Translations under genes and position numbers: made by a program
NCBI GenBank assembly: GCA_964556005.1
Contig: CAZKUR010000087.1
Coordinates: 1 to 17,057 of the forward strand
DNA from: CAZKUR01 sp964556005
GTDB taxonomy: Bacteria > Bacteroidota > Ignavibacteria > Ignavibacteriales > Ignavibacteriaceae
Direction of reading: 5' to 3'
DNA: 17,057 nucleotides
Notes under the pieces: generated by a model
Databases searched by the model: none
Seen by the model: the letters and a program-made list of their open reading frames with translations, nothing else
Told to the model about the DNA's origin: nothing
Shown: positions 7,431-15,561 of the stretch, piece by piece
Position numbering within the stretch: the stretch's first letter is position 1
Layout of the letters: each line of letters starts with the position of its first letter

Positions 7431-8153
7431 CTATTGTAAAAGAAAAGCTTTTCTTAATGGTTTTTTCCCAAGACCCGAGAAATAATTTCTCCCTGTCTTA
7501 GGATCCGGATAATTAGAAAATCCTGATATTGGGTAAGCTAAAGCATAAACAGAATCCCCTAAATTGAAACCATTATTTAAAAAATCATCATTTCTCATGT
7601 AAGTTAAGAAATCCAATTTATTAGCAAACACCCCTGCTGCACATAATGTTAAATAGTCGGCAGGATCAGGCGAAACATTTTTATGACCAAAGAAAATTAC
7701 AATACCTCTATAATAATTTTGTGAATCGGGAACAGTTCCGCTTATTTTATATTCGGAGTAGTAATTTGTATCAATTGAAATATCAAAAGTGGATAGAGTG
7801 AGAGTAGTAAGTTCATACAAATATATGGTTGGATAATAAGCTTTTCCTCCGCCGGAAAATTCCTTTGAAACCATTTTGTAGATACAAAATCCTTCTTTAC
7901 TGAATACTATATTATAAATACCGGGCGGGACGTCTTCAATAGTATATCTGCCGGAACTATCCGTTATAGCGAAGTGGTTTGTACCTTCGACCTGTACCTT
8001 CGCTCCGGTAAAGTTACTGTAAAACGAACGATTTTCATGATAAAGTTTAACAAAGCCACAAATGCTGCCGGTTGGTAAAAAGGATGTTGAATTATCGCTG
8101 CAACTTATGAAAGTCAACGAAAGAATAAATAGAAATAAAAAATATTTACCCAT
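7431..8153 (-). CDS. Lipoprotein with carboxypeptidase-regulatory-like domain
   Basis: This 240 aa protein has a lipoprotein signal peptide. The hydrophobic core FLFLFILSLTF is followed by ISC, with the acceptor cysteine at residue 18. The mature N terminus is Ser/Thr-rich. A CarboxypepD_reg/SpaA-like beta-sandwich occupies about 28-115, shown by GSICGFVKL, DSSGRYTIEDVPPGIYNIVF and KEGF. A second beta-rich part (120-240) contains an immunoglobulin-like strand pattern (YKISGTVPDSQNYYRGIVIF) but no motif I can name. AGAGGGG lies 7 nt before the ATG. It is flanked by gene-poor stretches on both sides, so it is probably transcribed alone. Membrane anchoring is well supported; function is unknown. 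Confidence 0.85.
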   Translation of the reverse strand: MGKYFLFLFILSLTFISCSDNSTSFLPTGSICGFVKLYHENRSFYSNFTGAKVQVEGTNHFAITDSSGRYTIEDVPPGIYNIVFSKEGFCIYKMVSKEFSGGGKAYYPTIYLYELTTLTLSTFDISIDTNYYSEYKISGTVPDSQNYYRGIVIFFGHKNVSPDPADYLTLCAAGVFANKLDFLTYMRNDDFLNNGFNLGDSVYALAYPISGFSNYPDPKTGRNYFSGLGKKPLRKAFLLQ

Positions 8154-8691
8154 TATGAAACCCCTCTGAAAAATATATTTTTGTAAAATTACAAATTATT
8201 ATTTTAAATTGAAATTGAATTAAATAAATTAATTCAATGTCTCTGTCTCAGTTTCCGGCGTAAATTAGTTACTGAGATTAATATACTACTAATTCTTGTT
8301 TTTTAATTTTCTGTAATCTTCATGTCTGTGAAAATAATAAGGTAATAAGATCCTATTTTGTTATGGATGTTTTGTTACTAAAGTTAAATATGAAAATAAG
8401 TTTTTATGTTTCTAATTTTTATTTTTTAAATATTGCGAATTCAATCGCAGGATTTAGCTGAATTATGAGATTTGAACAGAAAATATTGATAATTATTTTA
8501 AAAATGTCTTTGCTTTATGAAGGAATAAATTGCAGATAAATTATTAGACGGCGGAATTAATTTGATGGAAACGACGGAATAAGCATTTCTCTATTTCCGT
8601 CTAAAATCAATTGAAATGAAAATTAAAAATCGAAATCTTATTAGAATAAATTTATTTTAATACAAATATTCTTTTACAAAAATCATACGGA
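8154..8691. other. Gene-free stretch of about 540 bp
   Basis: AT-rich and without a supported gene on either strand. It contains an inverted-repeat cluster based on GACGG (8544-8604), downstream of the 70 aa gene, and a weak 5-bp hairpin (TGCGA 8434-8438 with TCGCA 8445-8449). It should also contain the promoter of the lipoprotein at 8153, which I cannot place with confidence. Confidence 0.5.
8544..8604. repeat. Inverted repeats based on GACGG, possible weak terminator
   Basis: TTAGACGG (8544-8551) pairs with CCGTCTAA (8597-8604). Inside, GACGGAA (8573-8579) pairs alternatively with TTCCGTC (8595-8601). The position, about 90-150 nt downstream of the 70 aa gene on its own strand, would suit transcript 3'-end formation. 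No T-run follows, so intrinsic termination is uncertain. Confidence 0.4.
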
Positions 8692-8904
8692 TTAGTAAGA
8701 CATTTCGCTTACTTCAATAATTTCTGCTTCCGGATCTTCTTTCCTTAAATAATCAACTAATTCTATATTAAAGAATTTTTGATGTGTCTCTTCGTAACAC
8801 TTCAGCAGTTTTTCAATTTCAGAATAAGGAAGTGAACTTTTGATAAAGTCGAATTTCTCTTTGTCATCATAAATACGGTAATAATAAAATTTTTTACCTT
8901 CCAT
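8692..8904 (-). CDS. Conserved-looking 70 aa protein at the end of the ETF operon
   Basis: A small, soluble, charged protein (starts MEGKKFYYYRIYDDKEKF, ends EVSEMSY) with no signal peptide or membrane segment. AAAGGA lies 8 nt upstream of the ATG. It follows the acyl-CoA dehydrogenase by 24 nt on the same strand, so it is probably the last gene of the etfB-etfA-dehydrogenase transcript. The pattern of an early strand, a central helix (SEIEKLLKCYEETHQKF) and a final strand (EAEIIEVSEM) suggests a compact alpha/beta fold. I do not recognise the family. The good ribosome-binding site and clean coding composition argue that it is real. Confidence 0.7.
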   Translation of the reverse strand: MEGKKFYYYRIYDDKEKFDFIKSSLPYSEIEKLLKCYEETHQKFFNIELVDYLRKEDPEAEIIEVSEMSY

Positions 8905-8928
8905 TACTTTAATCCTTTAAATTATATT

Positions 8929-10650
8929 TTAAATTAGAATTTCGTCTGCATGCAGAATATCGGAAAATAATTCATCCTTAATCGATTCGGCATTTTTCTT
9001 TGCATTGGCAAATGAATTAATAATATACCTGTTTGCAATAAAAATTTTCCTCGGTTCTTTCGAAGCTTCATCAAGTAAAAGATAACCGATGTACATATAG
9101 CTGTATAAATCCACCAAATCTTTTGCAGCCACATCCTGAAAAGCAACATCTTTTTTATCGAGTACGTATTTTAAACAATCTTTAAATATTTCCCGAATTT
9201 CGATTAAATGATTTACCAAATTGGACAACCCTCCCTTGTAAGATTTTTTCTCCTTTTCCTCAAAGTACTCACCTAAAATATCATTTATAACTCCGCCCGA
9301 TGCGGCAACAATCTGCATTTGAGAAGTTCCTTCATAAATATTTGTTATGCGTGCATCACGGGCTAACCGTTCGACTTTAAATTCTTTCATATAGCCCGTA
9401 CCGCCATGAATCTGAAGTGCATCATAAGTAATTTTATTTGCAGATTCTGTTAAAACATATTTCGTAATAGGAGTTAAAAGGTTTGCTAATTTTGTTGCCT
9501 GTTTTAATTTTATATTTTCTTCGGCAGTTGATTTACTTTCAGCTTTTAATTTTTCAATCAACTCTTCCAATTTTTCTTTGACGTCGACACTTTTAGCAGC
9601 AGCATAAAATAAAGAGCGATTGCTTTCAAGCATAACTCTCATATCGATAAGCATGTTTGAAACAACAGGGATATTATAGATTGGTTTGCCGAATTGTTCC
9701 CGTTCTCTCGCATATTTAACAGCTTCTTCATAAGCGGCTTGTGAAATTCCCAACGCTTGCGCAGATACTCCCATTCTTGCACGGAACATCAAATCGAAAA
9801 CATATTTTATTAAACCGAATCTACGGGTACCTATGAGCTGCGCAGGAGTATCATTAAACTGCAACTCACATGTTGGAGAGCCGTGAATTCCGAGTTTATT
9901 TTCAATTCTTCTAACTTTTACGGTTTCATCTCCATAACAGGCAAACAAGCTTAATCCTCTGCCGTCCTTAGTTCCGGCTTCACTGCGGGCTAAAACCAAA
10001 AGTACATTTCCGTTTCCGTTGGTTATAAATCTTTTCACTCCTCTTAAAAACCATTTCCCTTTTTCATCCTGATAAGCATGAAGCTTAACTGCTTGTAAAT
10101 CAGAGCCTGCATCCGGTTCGGTTAACGCCATAGCACCGGTATATTCTCCAGTACTAAATTTTGGCAGAAATTCCAAACGCTGATCTTCATTACCGAATTT
10201 TTTAATAGTATCGGCGATATCCTGCAGACCAAAAATATTCATTATGGAAGCATCGGCCCTTGATACAATTTCGATTGCCATTACATAGATTGTAAAAGGA
10301 AAATTAAGCCCGCCGTATAAACGCGGAAGAATCATTCCTCTTAAATCTGCCTGTGCCAGCCTATTGAGGCTTTCTGCCGTACCTTTTGCATACTCTACCT
10401 TGCCGTTTTTAAAAGATGCTCCATCATGATCAACATCAACGGCACGCGAAGCAATGTAATTTCCGGCAATATCGCCTGTAATTTCAAGTACTTTCCTGTA
10501 ATTTTCGATTGCATCTTCGTAATCAACCGGAGCATATTTAAATTGTGATGATTGCTTATAATCGTCTTCGGCGATTTTTACAACTTCCTTTAAATCAAGA
10601 TTGTTGAATTGAAACACGAGGTCCCGGTTGTCTGTAAAATAGTTAGGCAT
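8929..10650 (-). CDS. Acyl-CoA dehydrogenase, long form (573 aa), in ETF operon
   Basis: FAD-dependent dehydrogenase of acyl-CoA thioesters, cytoplasmic, expected to hand electrons to the EtfAB pair encoded immediately upstream. Signature 1 is ALTEPDAGSDLQA (175-187). REREQFGKPI is at about 315-324. Signature 2 is a full match from QIHGGTGY (413-420) to RD. The catalytic glutamate is E440 in YEGTSQ, the usual medium/short-chain position; the alternative position holds Ala291. The enzyme is about 190 residues longer than the classical 380 aa form. It has an N-terminal extension, a charged helical insert (about 354-388) and a C-terminal helical domain of about 120 residues, as in other long-form members. 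It starts 7 nt after etfA with only a weak A-rich ribosome-binding site, consistent with coupling. The exact substrate is unknown. Confidence 0.93.
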   Translation of the reverse strand: MPNYFTDNRDLVFQFNNLDLKEVVKIAEDDYKQSSQFKYAPVDYEDAIENYRKVLEITGDIAGNYIASRAVDVDHDGASFKNGKVEYAKGTAESLNRLAQADLRGMILPRLYGGLNFPFTIYVMAIEIVSRADASIMNIFGLQDIADTIKKFGNEDQRLEFLPKFSTGEYTGAMALTEPDAGSDLQAVKLHAYQDEKGKWFLRGVKRFITNGNGNVLLVLARSEAGTKDGRGLSLFACYGDETVKVRRIENKLGIHGSPTCELQFNDTPAQLIGTRRFGLIKYVFDLMFRARMGVSAQALGISQAAYEEAVKYAREREQFGKPIYNIPVVSNMLIDMRVMLESNRSLFYAAAKSVDVKEKLEELIEKLKAESKSTAEENIKLKQATKLANLLTPITKYVLTESANKITYDALQIHGGTGYMKEFKVERLARDARITNIYEGTSQMQIVAASGGVINDILGEYFEEKEKKSYKGGLSNLVNHLIEIREIFKDCLKYVLDKKDVAFQDVAAKDLVDLYSYMYIGYLLLDEASKEPRKIFIANRYIINSFANAKKNAESIKDELFSDILHADEILI

Positions 10651-10657
10651 AATTTTC

Positions 10658-11677
10658 TTACTTTAATTTATTTTTATATGCATCAATAAAAGATGGTATT
10701 ACTTCCATCGCATTACCTACAACGCCGTAATGGCTGATGTCAAAAATCGGTGCATCAGGGTCTGAATTGATTGCAATTATTTTATTTGAATCCTGCATTC
10801 CCGCTCTGTGCTGAATTGCGCCGGAAATACCAATTGCGATATATAATTTCGGACGGACAGTAACACCTGTTTGTCCAACCTGCCTTTCCTGCGGAACAAA
10901 TCCTGCATCAACTGCAGCCCTGCTTCCTGCAACCTCGCCTCCGATAACCTGTGCGAGTTCATGAATAAGCTTAAAATTTTCTTTTGATCCCAAACCGTAA
11001 CCACCGGAAACAATTATTTGTGCGGCTTTCAAATTAACTTTATTTTCTTCCCTATGCTGCTCGATAATTTTAATTAACTCATCCGTATCATTAGGAATAA
11101 AAGGTATTTCTTTAATCTTAACCGCATTAGGTTCATTCAGCCTCGTCATTTCCATAACACCCTCGCGAACCGTAGCCATTTGAATCGGGTTATCGGGAGT
11201 TATTATCGTTGCAATTATATTACCGCCGAATGCCGGGCGGATTTGTAATAAAATATTTTCGTAATCTTTCTTTAAATATTTTACGTTTGATATTTGCAGA
11301 TCAGTACAGTCTGCCGTTAAACCGCTTTTAGTATTTGAGGCAACTCTCGGTGCTAAATCCCTTCCGATAACAGTAGCGCCGAATAGAACAATACGCGGCG
11401 AATGTTTTCGGACAAGATCATTTAATACCCGGCTGTATGGAAGTGTTCTGAAATGTGCTAATTCCTGATGATCTATCAGATAAGCTTCATCGGTTCCATA
11501 ATAAAAAGTTTCTTGAGCTATATCAGCAACATTATGACCGATAACCACGGCCTTTAAAGATCCTTTCATCGCATCAGCGAGCTTGCGTCCCTTGCACAAA
11601 AGCTCGAAACTTACGTATGCAGGCTTGCCGTCTCTCTGCTCTATAAAAACCCAGACTTCTTTTGAATTTTGATTCAT
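10658..11677 (-). CDS. etfA: Electron transfer flavoprotein alpha subunit
   Basis: EtfA binds FAD in its C-terminal half and, with EtfB, carries electrons from acyl-CoA dehydrogenases to the quinone pool or, in bifurcating versions, also exchanges with NADH and ferredoxin. The 339 aa sequence has the GSR of the FAD domain (251-253), QVGQTG (266-271) and the full alpha-subunit signature from LYIAIGISGAIQH (278-290) to AIN (302-304). The end carries DPDAPIFDISHYGVVG. It begins 6 nt after etfB, and its AGGAGA ribosome-binding site overlaps the etfB stop codon. The neighbouring dehydrogenase suggests a dedicated partner. Whether this ETF bifurcates cannot be decided by eye. Confidence 0.97.
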   Translation of the reverse strand: MNQNSKEVWVFIEQRDGKPAYVSFELLCKGRKLADAMKGSLKAVVIGHNVADIAQETFYYGTDEAYLIDHQELAHFRTLPYSRVLNDLVRKHSPRIVLFGATVIGRDLAPRVASNTKSGLTADCTDLQISNVKYLKKDYENILLQIRPAFGGNIIATIITPDNPIQMATVREGVMEMTRLNEPNAVKIKEIPFIPNDTDELIKIIEQHREENKVNLKAAQIIVSGGYGLGSKENFKLIHELAQVIGGEVAGSRAAVDAGFVPQERQVGQTGVTVRPKLYIAIGISGAIQHRAGMQDSNKIIAINSDPDAPIFDISHYGVVGNAMEVIPSFIDAYKNKLK

Positions 11678-11683
11678 ACTCTC

Positions 11684-12571
11684 CTATCCGAAAAGGTGAT
11701 CTTCCATTAATAAATCGACTAATTGTTTCATGCCGGTTTTTGTAGGTTCAATTTTTATATGATTCCCTCCAGCAAGAACAACAGATTCCACTTTATGAAC
11801 TTTTGTCGGTGAACCTTTCACTCCGCATCTGTCTTCTGCAAGCTTTAAATCATCAAAAGTTAATGTATTTATAAATAACGATTCAGATGTGTACTCAAGA
11901 ATTAATTTATCCGTATAAAGAAGTGAGTTCCCTTCCGCCATTTTTTCAATTTCCATTAAAGATTTTGCATTTTTATATGCCATAACTTTTTTGGCAGAAA
12001 ACGGCCTTGGATCAACTGCACCTTTTAAAACGGTAATCAAGACCGGTATTGAGCTTTCCAAAACTTCAAATCCGCCGTCTATTTTTCTTTTTATCTGAAT
12101 TTTATCTTTTGTCAGAGAGATAATTTCTTCAGCATAAGTTATTTGAGGAAGGTTGAGTTTTTCCGCTGTCTGCGGGCCAACCTGGGCAGTATCGCCGTCA
12201 ATAGCCTGACGCCCGGCAAATATAAAATGGTAGTTTCCTATTTTATTTATCGCTTCACTTAAAACATAAGAGGTAGCTAAAGTATCGGCACCGGCAAATT
12301 TTCTATCGCTGATTAAATAAACATCATCCGCTCCCATATATAGGCATTCCCGAAGAATATCGGAAGCTCGAGGCGGACCCATTGTAATTGCGGTTACCTT
12401 TCCGCCGTATTTATCTTTTATTTGAAGTGCAAATTCCAGCGAAACTTTATCTTCGAAATTAAATATTGCAGGCAGCTTTGAGCGGTTGACGGTTCCGTCA
12501 TCTTTCATCACTTTACCGGAAATATTTGCCGTATCAGGGACCTGCTTTACTAAGACTATTGAATTGTACAT
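11684..12571 (-). CDS. etfB: Electron transfer flavoprotein beta subunit
   Basis: EtfB pairs with EtfA and binds AMP (or a second FAD in bifurcating forms). The 295 aa sequence shows the nucleotide-binding motif DGDTAQVGP (125-133) after FAGRQAI. It fully matches the beta-subunit signature at 160-180 (IKRKIDGGFEVLESSIPVLIT). GSPTKV occurs near residue 254. The protein is roughly 40 residues longer than the classical subunit, with the extra length spread over the middle and C terminus. AGAGGA sits 3 nt before the ATG at 12571. It is the first gene of the operon; the promoter must lie in 12572-12700. Confidence 0.97.
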   Translation of the reverse strand: MYNSIVLVKQVPDTANISGKVMKDDGTVNRSKLPAIFNFEDKVSLEFALQIKDKYGGKVTAITMGPPRASDILRECLYMGADDVYLISDRKFAGADTLATSYVLSEAINKIGNYHFIFAGRQAIDGDTAQVGPQTAEKLNLPQITYAEEIISLTKDKIQIKRKIDGGFEVLESSIPVLITVLKGAVDPRPFSAKKVMAYKNAKSLMEIEKMAEGNSLLYTDKLILEYTSESLFINTLTFDDLKLAEDRCGVKGSPTKVHKVESVVLAGGNHIKIEPTKTGMKQLVDLLMEDHLFG

Positions 12572-13292
12572 TAATCCTCTAATGATTCATCAATTTAATG
12601 ACACGCTTTTTATATCATAAAAATACGATTTTCGCCTTTAAACAAACAATATTCCACAAAATATTTTCCTATTAACACGCATTTTTAAGCTGTTTTTGAT
12701 ACATCCAAATTTGAGATTTTCATTTGAGAGAATGGCAGTTTTTTATGATTCCAATAAGTGAGAAGGAAATCCAATACCTCAATAAAGTATAATGTTATCT
12801 CTTATCAACTTAATATTTTCAAAAAGGCTAAGAAAGATGAGCTTTAATTGAACCACATTCTGTCATTAAATTCAAATTTAACCTGCTGAAATTCGAAAAA
12901 CCGACCGCACCTGTTTCGTTTCTATTATTAGTATTTATTATCTTTCAATTAAAGAAAGTCACTCAATTATTTTGTAAATTATATTTATTCTGCAGCAGGA
13001 TAGCCGGTACAAAACAGCTTCCTGGCGCGTTTGGATGAATGACAAGCTCCGGGTAAAAACAAGCGAAATCTTCTTATCTTACATTATAGAAGATAAGCTC
13101 ATAATATTTTTGCTTTTTTGACGCTTGAAATTCCGCTGCCATCTTAGAGATATTAAATTGGCAAATCCAAATATATTTGTCTATTTTATAAAAGTTTTCT
13201 AATTGATTATAATAAAAGGGAAAGCATTTCTGCTTTCCCTTTTATTTTGATTTTTTTTATCGCACCACTATTTAATATTACGACATTTGTCG
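12572..13292. other. Gene-free stretch of about 720 bp upstream of etfB
   Basis: No supported gene. Near the left edge is a possible Bacteroidota-type promoter for etfB on the minus strand: TTTG (12643-12646) and TATTTTTA (12618-12625), 17 nt apart, which is shorter than the usual spacing and so weak. Short open fragments occur on both strands (minus 12685-12801, plus 12840-13037), but both strands are open over part of it, so coding is not supported. A locally GC-richer patch (about 12990-13060) precedes a hairpin (CTTATCTT 13073-13080 with AAGATAAG 13090-13097). The right end holds the terminator at 13211-13246. Confidence 0.5.
13211..13246 (-). terminator. Strong hairpin terminator after the propeller gene
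   Basis: A perfect 16-bp stem (AATAAAAGGGAAAGCA and its complement) closes a 4-nt loop, 47 nt downstream of the stop codon at 13293. On the minus strand the right side of the stem ends in a T-rich run (TTTTATTATAA). On the plus strand the hairpin is followed by a longer T-run (13247-13259), so it could terminate in both directions. It separates the secretion block from the ETF operon. Confidence 0.85.
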
Positions 13293-15359
13293 CTATTTGA
13301 GCAGCAACATTTTTTTAACTTCACTATACTCCCCAGTTGTTAATTTATAAAAATAAATTCCACTCGGAAAATTACTTCCGTTAAACTCTACATGATAAAC
13401 ACCAGGCTGCTTTACTTCATTAACAAGTGTCGCAACTTCCCTTCCCAAATTATCGTAAACCTTTAAACTTACAAATCCGAAATCCGAAATCCGAAATCCG
13501 ATTTTGGTTGCAGGATTGAATGGATTCGGATAATTTTGAGCCAGTTCAAATTTTACCGGTGCTATATATACTTTTATTTCATTTGAATATTTATATGTAC
13601 CGTCAAAGTCTACCTGTTTTAATCTATATAAATAAGTTCCTGCATTCAAATTCTTGTCGATGAAAGAATAATTATGAATTTTCGTTGATGTTCCAAATCC
13701 ATTTACACTGCCGACAATAAAAAAGCCTTTACCGGAATTTCTTTGAACTTCAAACAGATGATTATTTGTTTCAGTTGCCGTTGACCATTTTAGCATTACT
13801 ATATTTCCGTTTGTAGAAGCTGAAAAATCCTGAAGCTCAACCGGAACAACAGTTTCACCTTCTTGAACCGAAAGAATTTGATTAGTACTTACATTGTAGA
13901 ACTTATCGATAATGCCGCTTGGCCATTTTATTTTTAAAGAATCTACTGATTGTGTATTGCCAAATCCGAAATGAGCAATTAAAGAATTCTCGCTTGATGT
14001 TCCGCCGCCTGTTTCGGAAGAAATATCTCTTGTCTGCATAACATTCTGCCCATTAATCGAAGCGTATGCCGTAACAACAGCTCCAATACCGAAACGATTT
14101 GATTGTACGCCTTCGCATTTTACACCGAGCCAGTTATTACCGTTTCCGTTATTTTTAAATAAACGGTTATTTCCGCCAAAATAATTATTCACAGCAATAA
14201 AGAGATCAAGATCACCGTCGTTGTCAAAATCAGCCCAGCTATCTCCTTCGTTATAGTTGCCGTTTGTTACAATCGTTCCAGTAGTAACTTGTGTAAAGTT
14301 TCCGGTTCCGTCATTTAATAGTAGTAGATTATTACCATCATACGCACTGACAAAAATATCCAGGTCACCATCATTATCAACATCGATCATTCCGCTTCCG
14401 CCTGCAGTGTTAATACCAGCATGAGGAACATTGGTGACTCTTGTAAATGTTCCATCGCCATTATTGTGATAGAGATAAACATTAAAATTAGTGTAAGTTA
14501 GAACTCCGGGTACCGTCAGAATATCGAGATAACCATCATTATCATAATCTCCCCAGGTAACTGAATTAAAATGTTCTAAATCCGATACACACGGATCTCC
14601 TGTAATTTTGGTAAATGTTCCATCACCGTTATTATGAAACAATGAATTATAATCCGGTCCCGAATTAGCAACATAAAGATCAAGGTAACCGTCATTATCA
14701 TAATCACCCCAGGCACAGGCGCTTGAGTTTTTATTTTCAGTTGCAATCGATCCGGTTGTTATCCTTGTGAAGGTTCCATCTCCGTTATTATGATAAAGGA
14801 AATTAGCACTGGTACGATTACACACATATAAATCAAGAAATCCGTCATTATCGTAATCGCCCCAGGCAGGACAGGTGGAACTTCCTCCATCCGTTACAAT
14901 AGAACCGGTAGTTATCTTTGTAAAAGTTCCGTCTCCATTATTGTGATATAAGAAATTATTTTCATTATAATTGCATACAAACAGATCAAGATTTCCATCA
15001 TTGTCGTAATCGCCCCAACTGCAGCCGTATGAACTGCCGCCGTCGTTTACAATAACGCCGGTAATTATTTTTTCAAAAGTTCCGTCGCCAAGATTTCTGT
15101 AAAGGAAATTATTATTACTTCCGCTTTGATTGTTAACAACAAACAGATCTTCATTGCCGTCATTATCATAATCACCCCATGCACAGCCGTAGTTCCATCC
15201 GCCGTCATTCACTATTGCACCTTGAGTTTCCAATTCAAAGGTTTGAGAATAATTATTTATAGGAAACAACAGAAGAGAAAAAATTAAAATGAAAAGGACA
15301 TTTGTTTTTCTGAAAGCTAAAAAATCGGAAACTATGCGAAAACCTGTATAATTACACAT
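13293..15359 (-). CDS. Type IX-secreted protein: seven FG-GAP/VCBS repeats, ASPIC/UnbV and sorting domain
   Basis: The chosen ATG at 15359 (688 aa) has AAGGAGGAG 4 nt upstream. A longer frame starting with TTG at 15431 lacks such a site and would spoil the signal peptide. Residues 1-39 form a long signal peptide ending YSQ. Residues 46-406 hold seven repeats, each with a calcium-binding-like DxDNDGxxDLF and most with NNGDGTFT, as in seven-bladed integrin-like propellers. Residues 409-502 are an ASPIC/UnbV domain (SSETGGGTSSENS, FGFG, KIKWPSG). A beta-sandwich follows at 507-600 (FEVQRN, YLYRLKQVDFDG). The C-terminal 86 residues are a Por/type IX sorting domain starting FELAQNYPNPFNP and ending KKMLLLK. 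It is predicted to be exported through the type IX system and attached at or released from the surface. Ligand unknown; adhesion or polysaccharide binding is only a guess. Blades 2-4 are nearly alike. Confidence 0.92.
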   Translation of the reverse strand: MCNYTGFRIVSDFLAFRKTNVLFILIFSLLLFPINNYSQTFELETQGAIVNDGGWNYGCAWGDYDNDGNEDLFVVNNQSGSNNNFLYRNLGDGTFEKIITGVIVNDGGSSYGCSWGDYDNDGNLDLFVCNYNENNFLYHNNGDGTFTKITTGSIVTDGGSSTCPAWGDYDNDGFLDLYVCNRTSANFLYHNNGDGTFTRITTGSIATENKNSSACAWGDYDNDGYLDLYVANSGPDYNSLFHNNGDGTFTKITGDPCVSDLEHFNSVTWGDYDNDGYLDILTVPGVLTYTNFNVYLYHNNGDGTFTRVTNVPHAGINTAGGSGMIDVDNDGDLDIFVSAYDGNNLLLLNDGTGNFTQVTTGTIVTNGNYNEGDSWADFDNDGDLDLFIAVNNYFGGNNRLFKNNGNGNNWLGVKCEGVQSNRFGIGAVVTAYASINGQNVMQTRDISSETGGGTSSENSLIAHFGFGNTQSVDSLKIKWPSGIIDKFYNVSTNQILSVQEGETVVPVELQDFSASTNGNIVMLKWSTATETNNHLFEVQRNSGKGFFIVGSVNGFGTSTKIHNYSFIDKNLNAGTYLYRLKQVDFDGTYKYSNEIKVYIAPVKFELAQNYPNPFNPATKIGFRISDFGFVSLKVYDNLGREVATLVNEVKQPGVYHVEFNGSNFPSGIYFYKLTTGEYSEVKKMLLLK
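13473..13500. repeat. Four perfect tandem copies of AAATCCG inside the sorting-domain coding region
   Basis: The heptamer is repeated four times without error and followed by a decayed ATTTTGG. Read on the minus strand it encodes the segment FRISDFGF between the first two strands of the sorting domain. As 28 bp is not a multiple of three, each unit is read in a different phase, yet the domain remains in frame and of normal length. Confidence 0.9.
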
Positions 15360-15363
15360 ATTA

Positions 15364-15372
15364 CTCCTCCTT
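15364..15372 (-). promoter_or_regulatory. Strong ribosome-binding site that fixes the start of the propeller gene
   Basis: AAGGAGGAG on the minus strand lies 4 nt upstream of ATG (15357-15359). It decides for the 688 aa protein over the 712 aa frame that begins with TTG at 15431. Confidence 0.85.
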
Positions 15373-15561
15373 AGTTTATTTAGAATTTTAAATAATCGGA
15401 AGCAAGGTTGCTTAGCCTTCTCCACCTTCAATTCAAGCCATCTCCCCCAAACCCAAAAACAGATACATAATTTGCAGTTGTTAATATAATATCGATAGAT
15501 AAGTTATTTATTTATTTATTAATTCACAATACAAAATTTATAATTAAAATTAAACTATAAT

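Noticed and set aside
12685..12801. Minus-strand open stretch (contains YWNHKKLPFSQMKISNL) in the same gap
   Set aside because: Only 38 codons, no start codon and no neighbouring continuation. It may be a remnant, but evidence is weaker than for 6101-6286.
12840..13037. Plus-strand open stretch of about 65 codons upstream of etfB
   Set aside because: The opposite strand is open over part of the same bases, and there is no start with a ribosome-binding site, so a protein is not supported.
15360..15431. N-terminal extension of 24 codons for the propeller gene, starting with TTG at 15431
   Set aside because: No ribosome-binding site at the TTG, while AAGGAGGAG stands directly before the ATG at 15359. 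The extension would also push the signal peptide away from the N terminus.
15480..15530. TTTATT-rich run upstream of the propeller gene as a further repeat array
   Set aside because: Only a few short, 4-bp-period copies in AT-rich sequence; consistent with simple low complexity.
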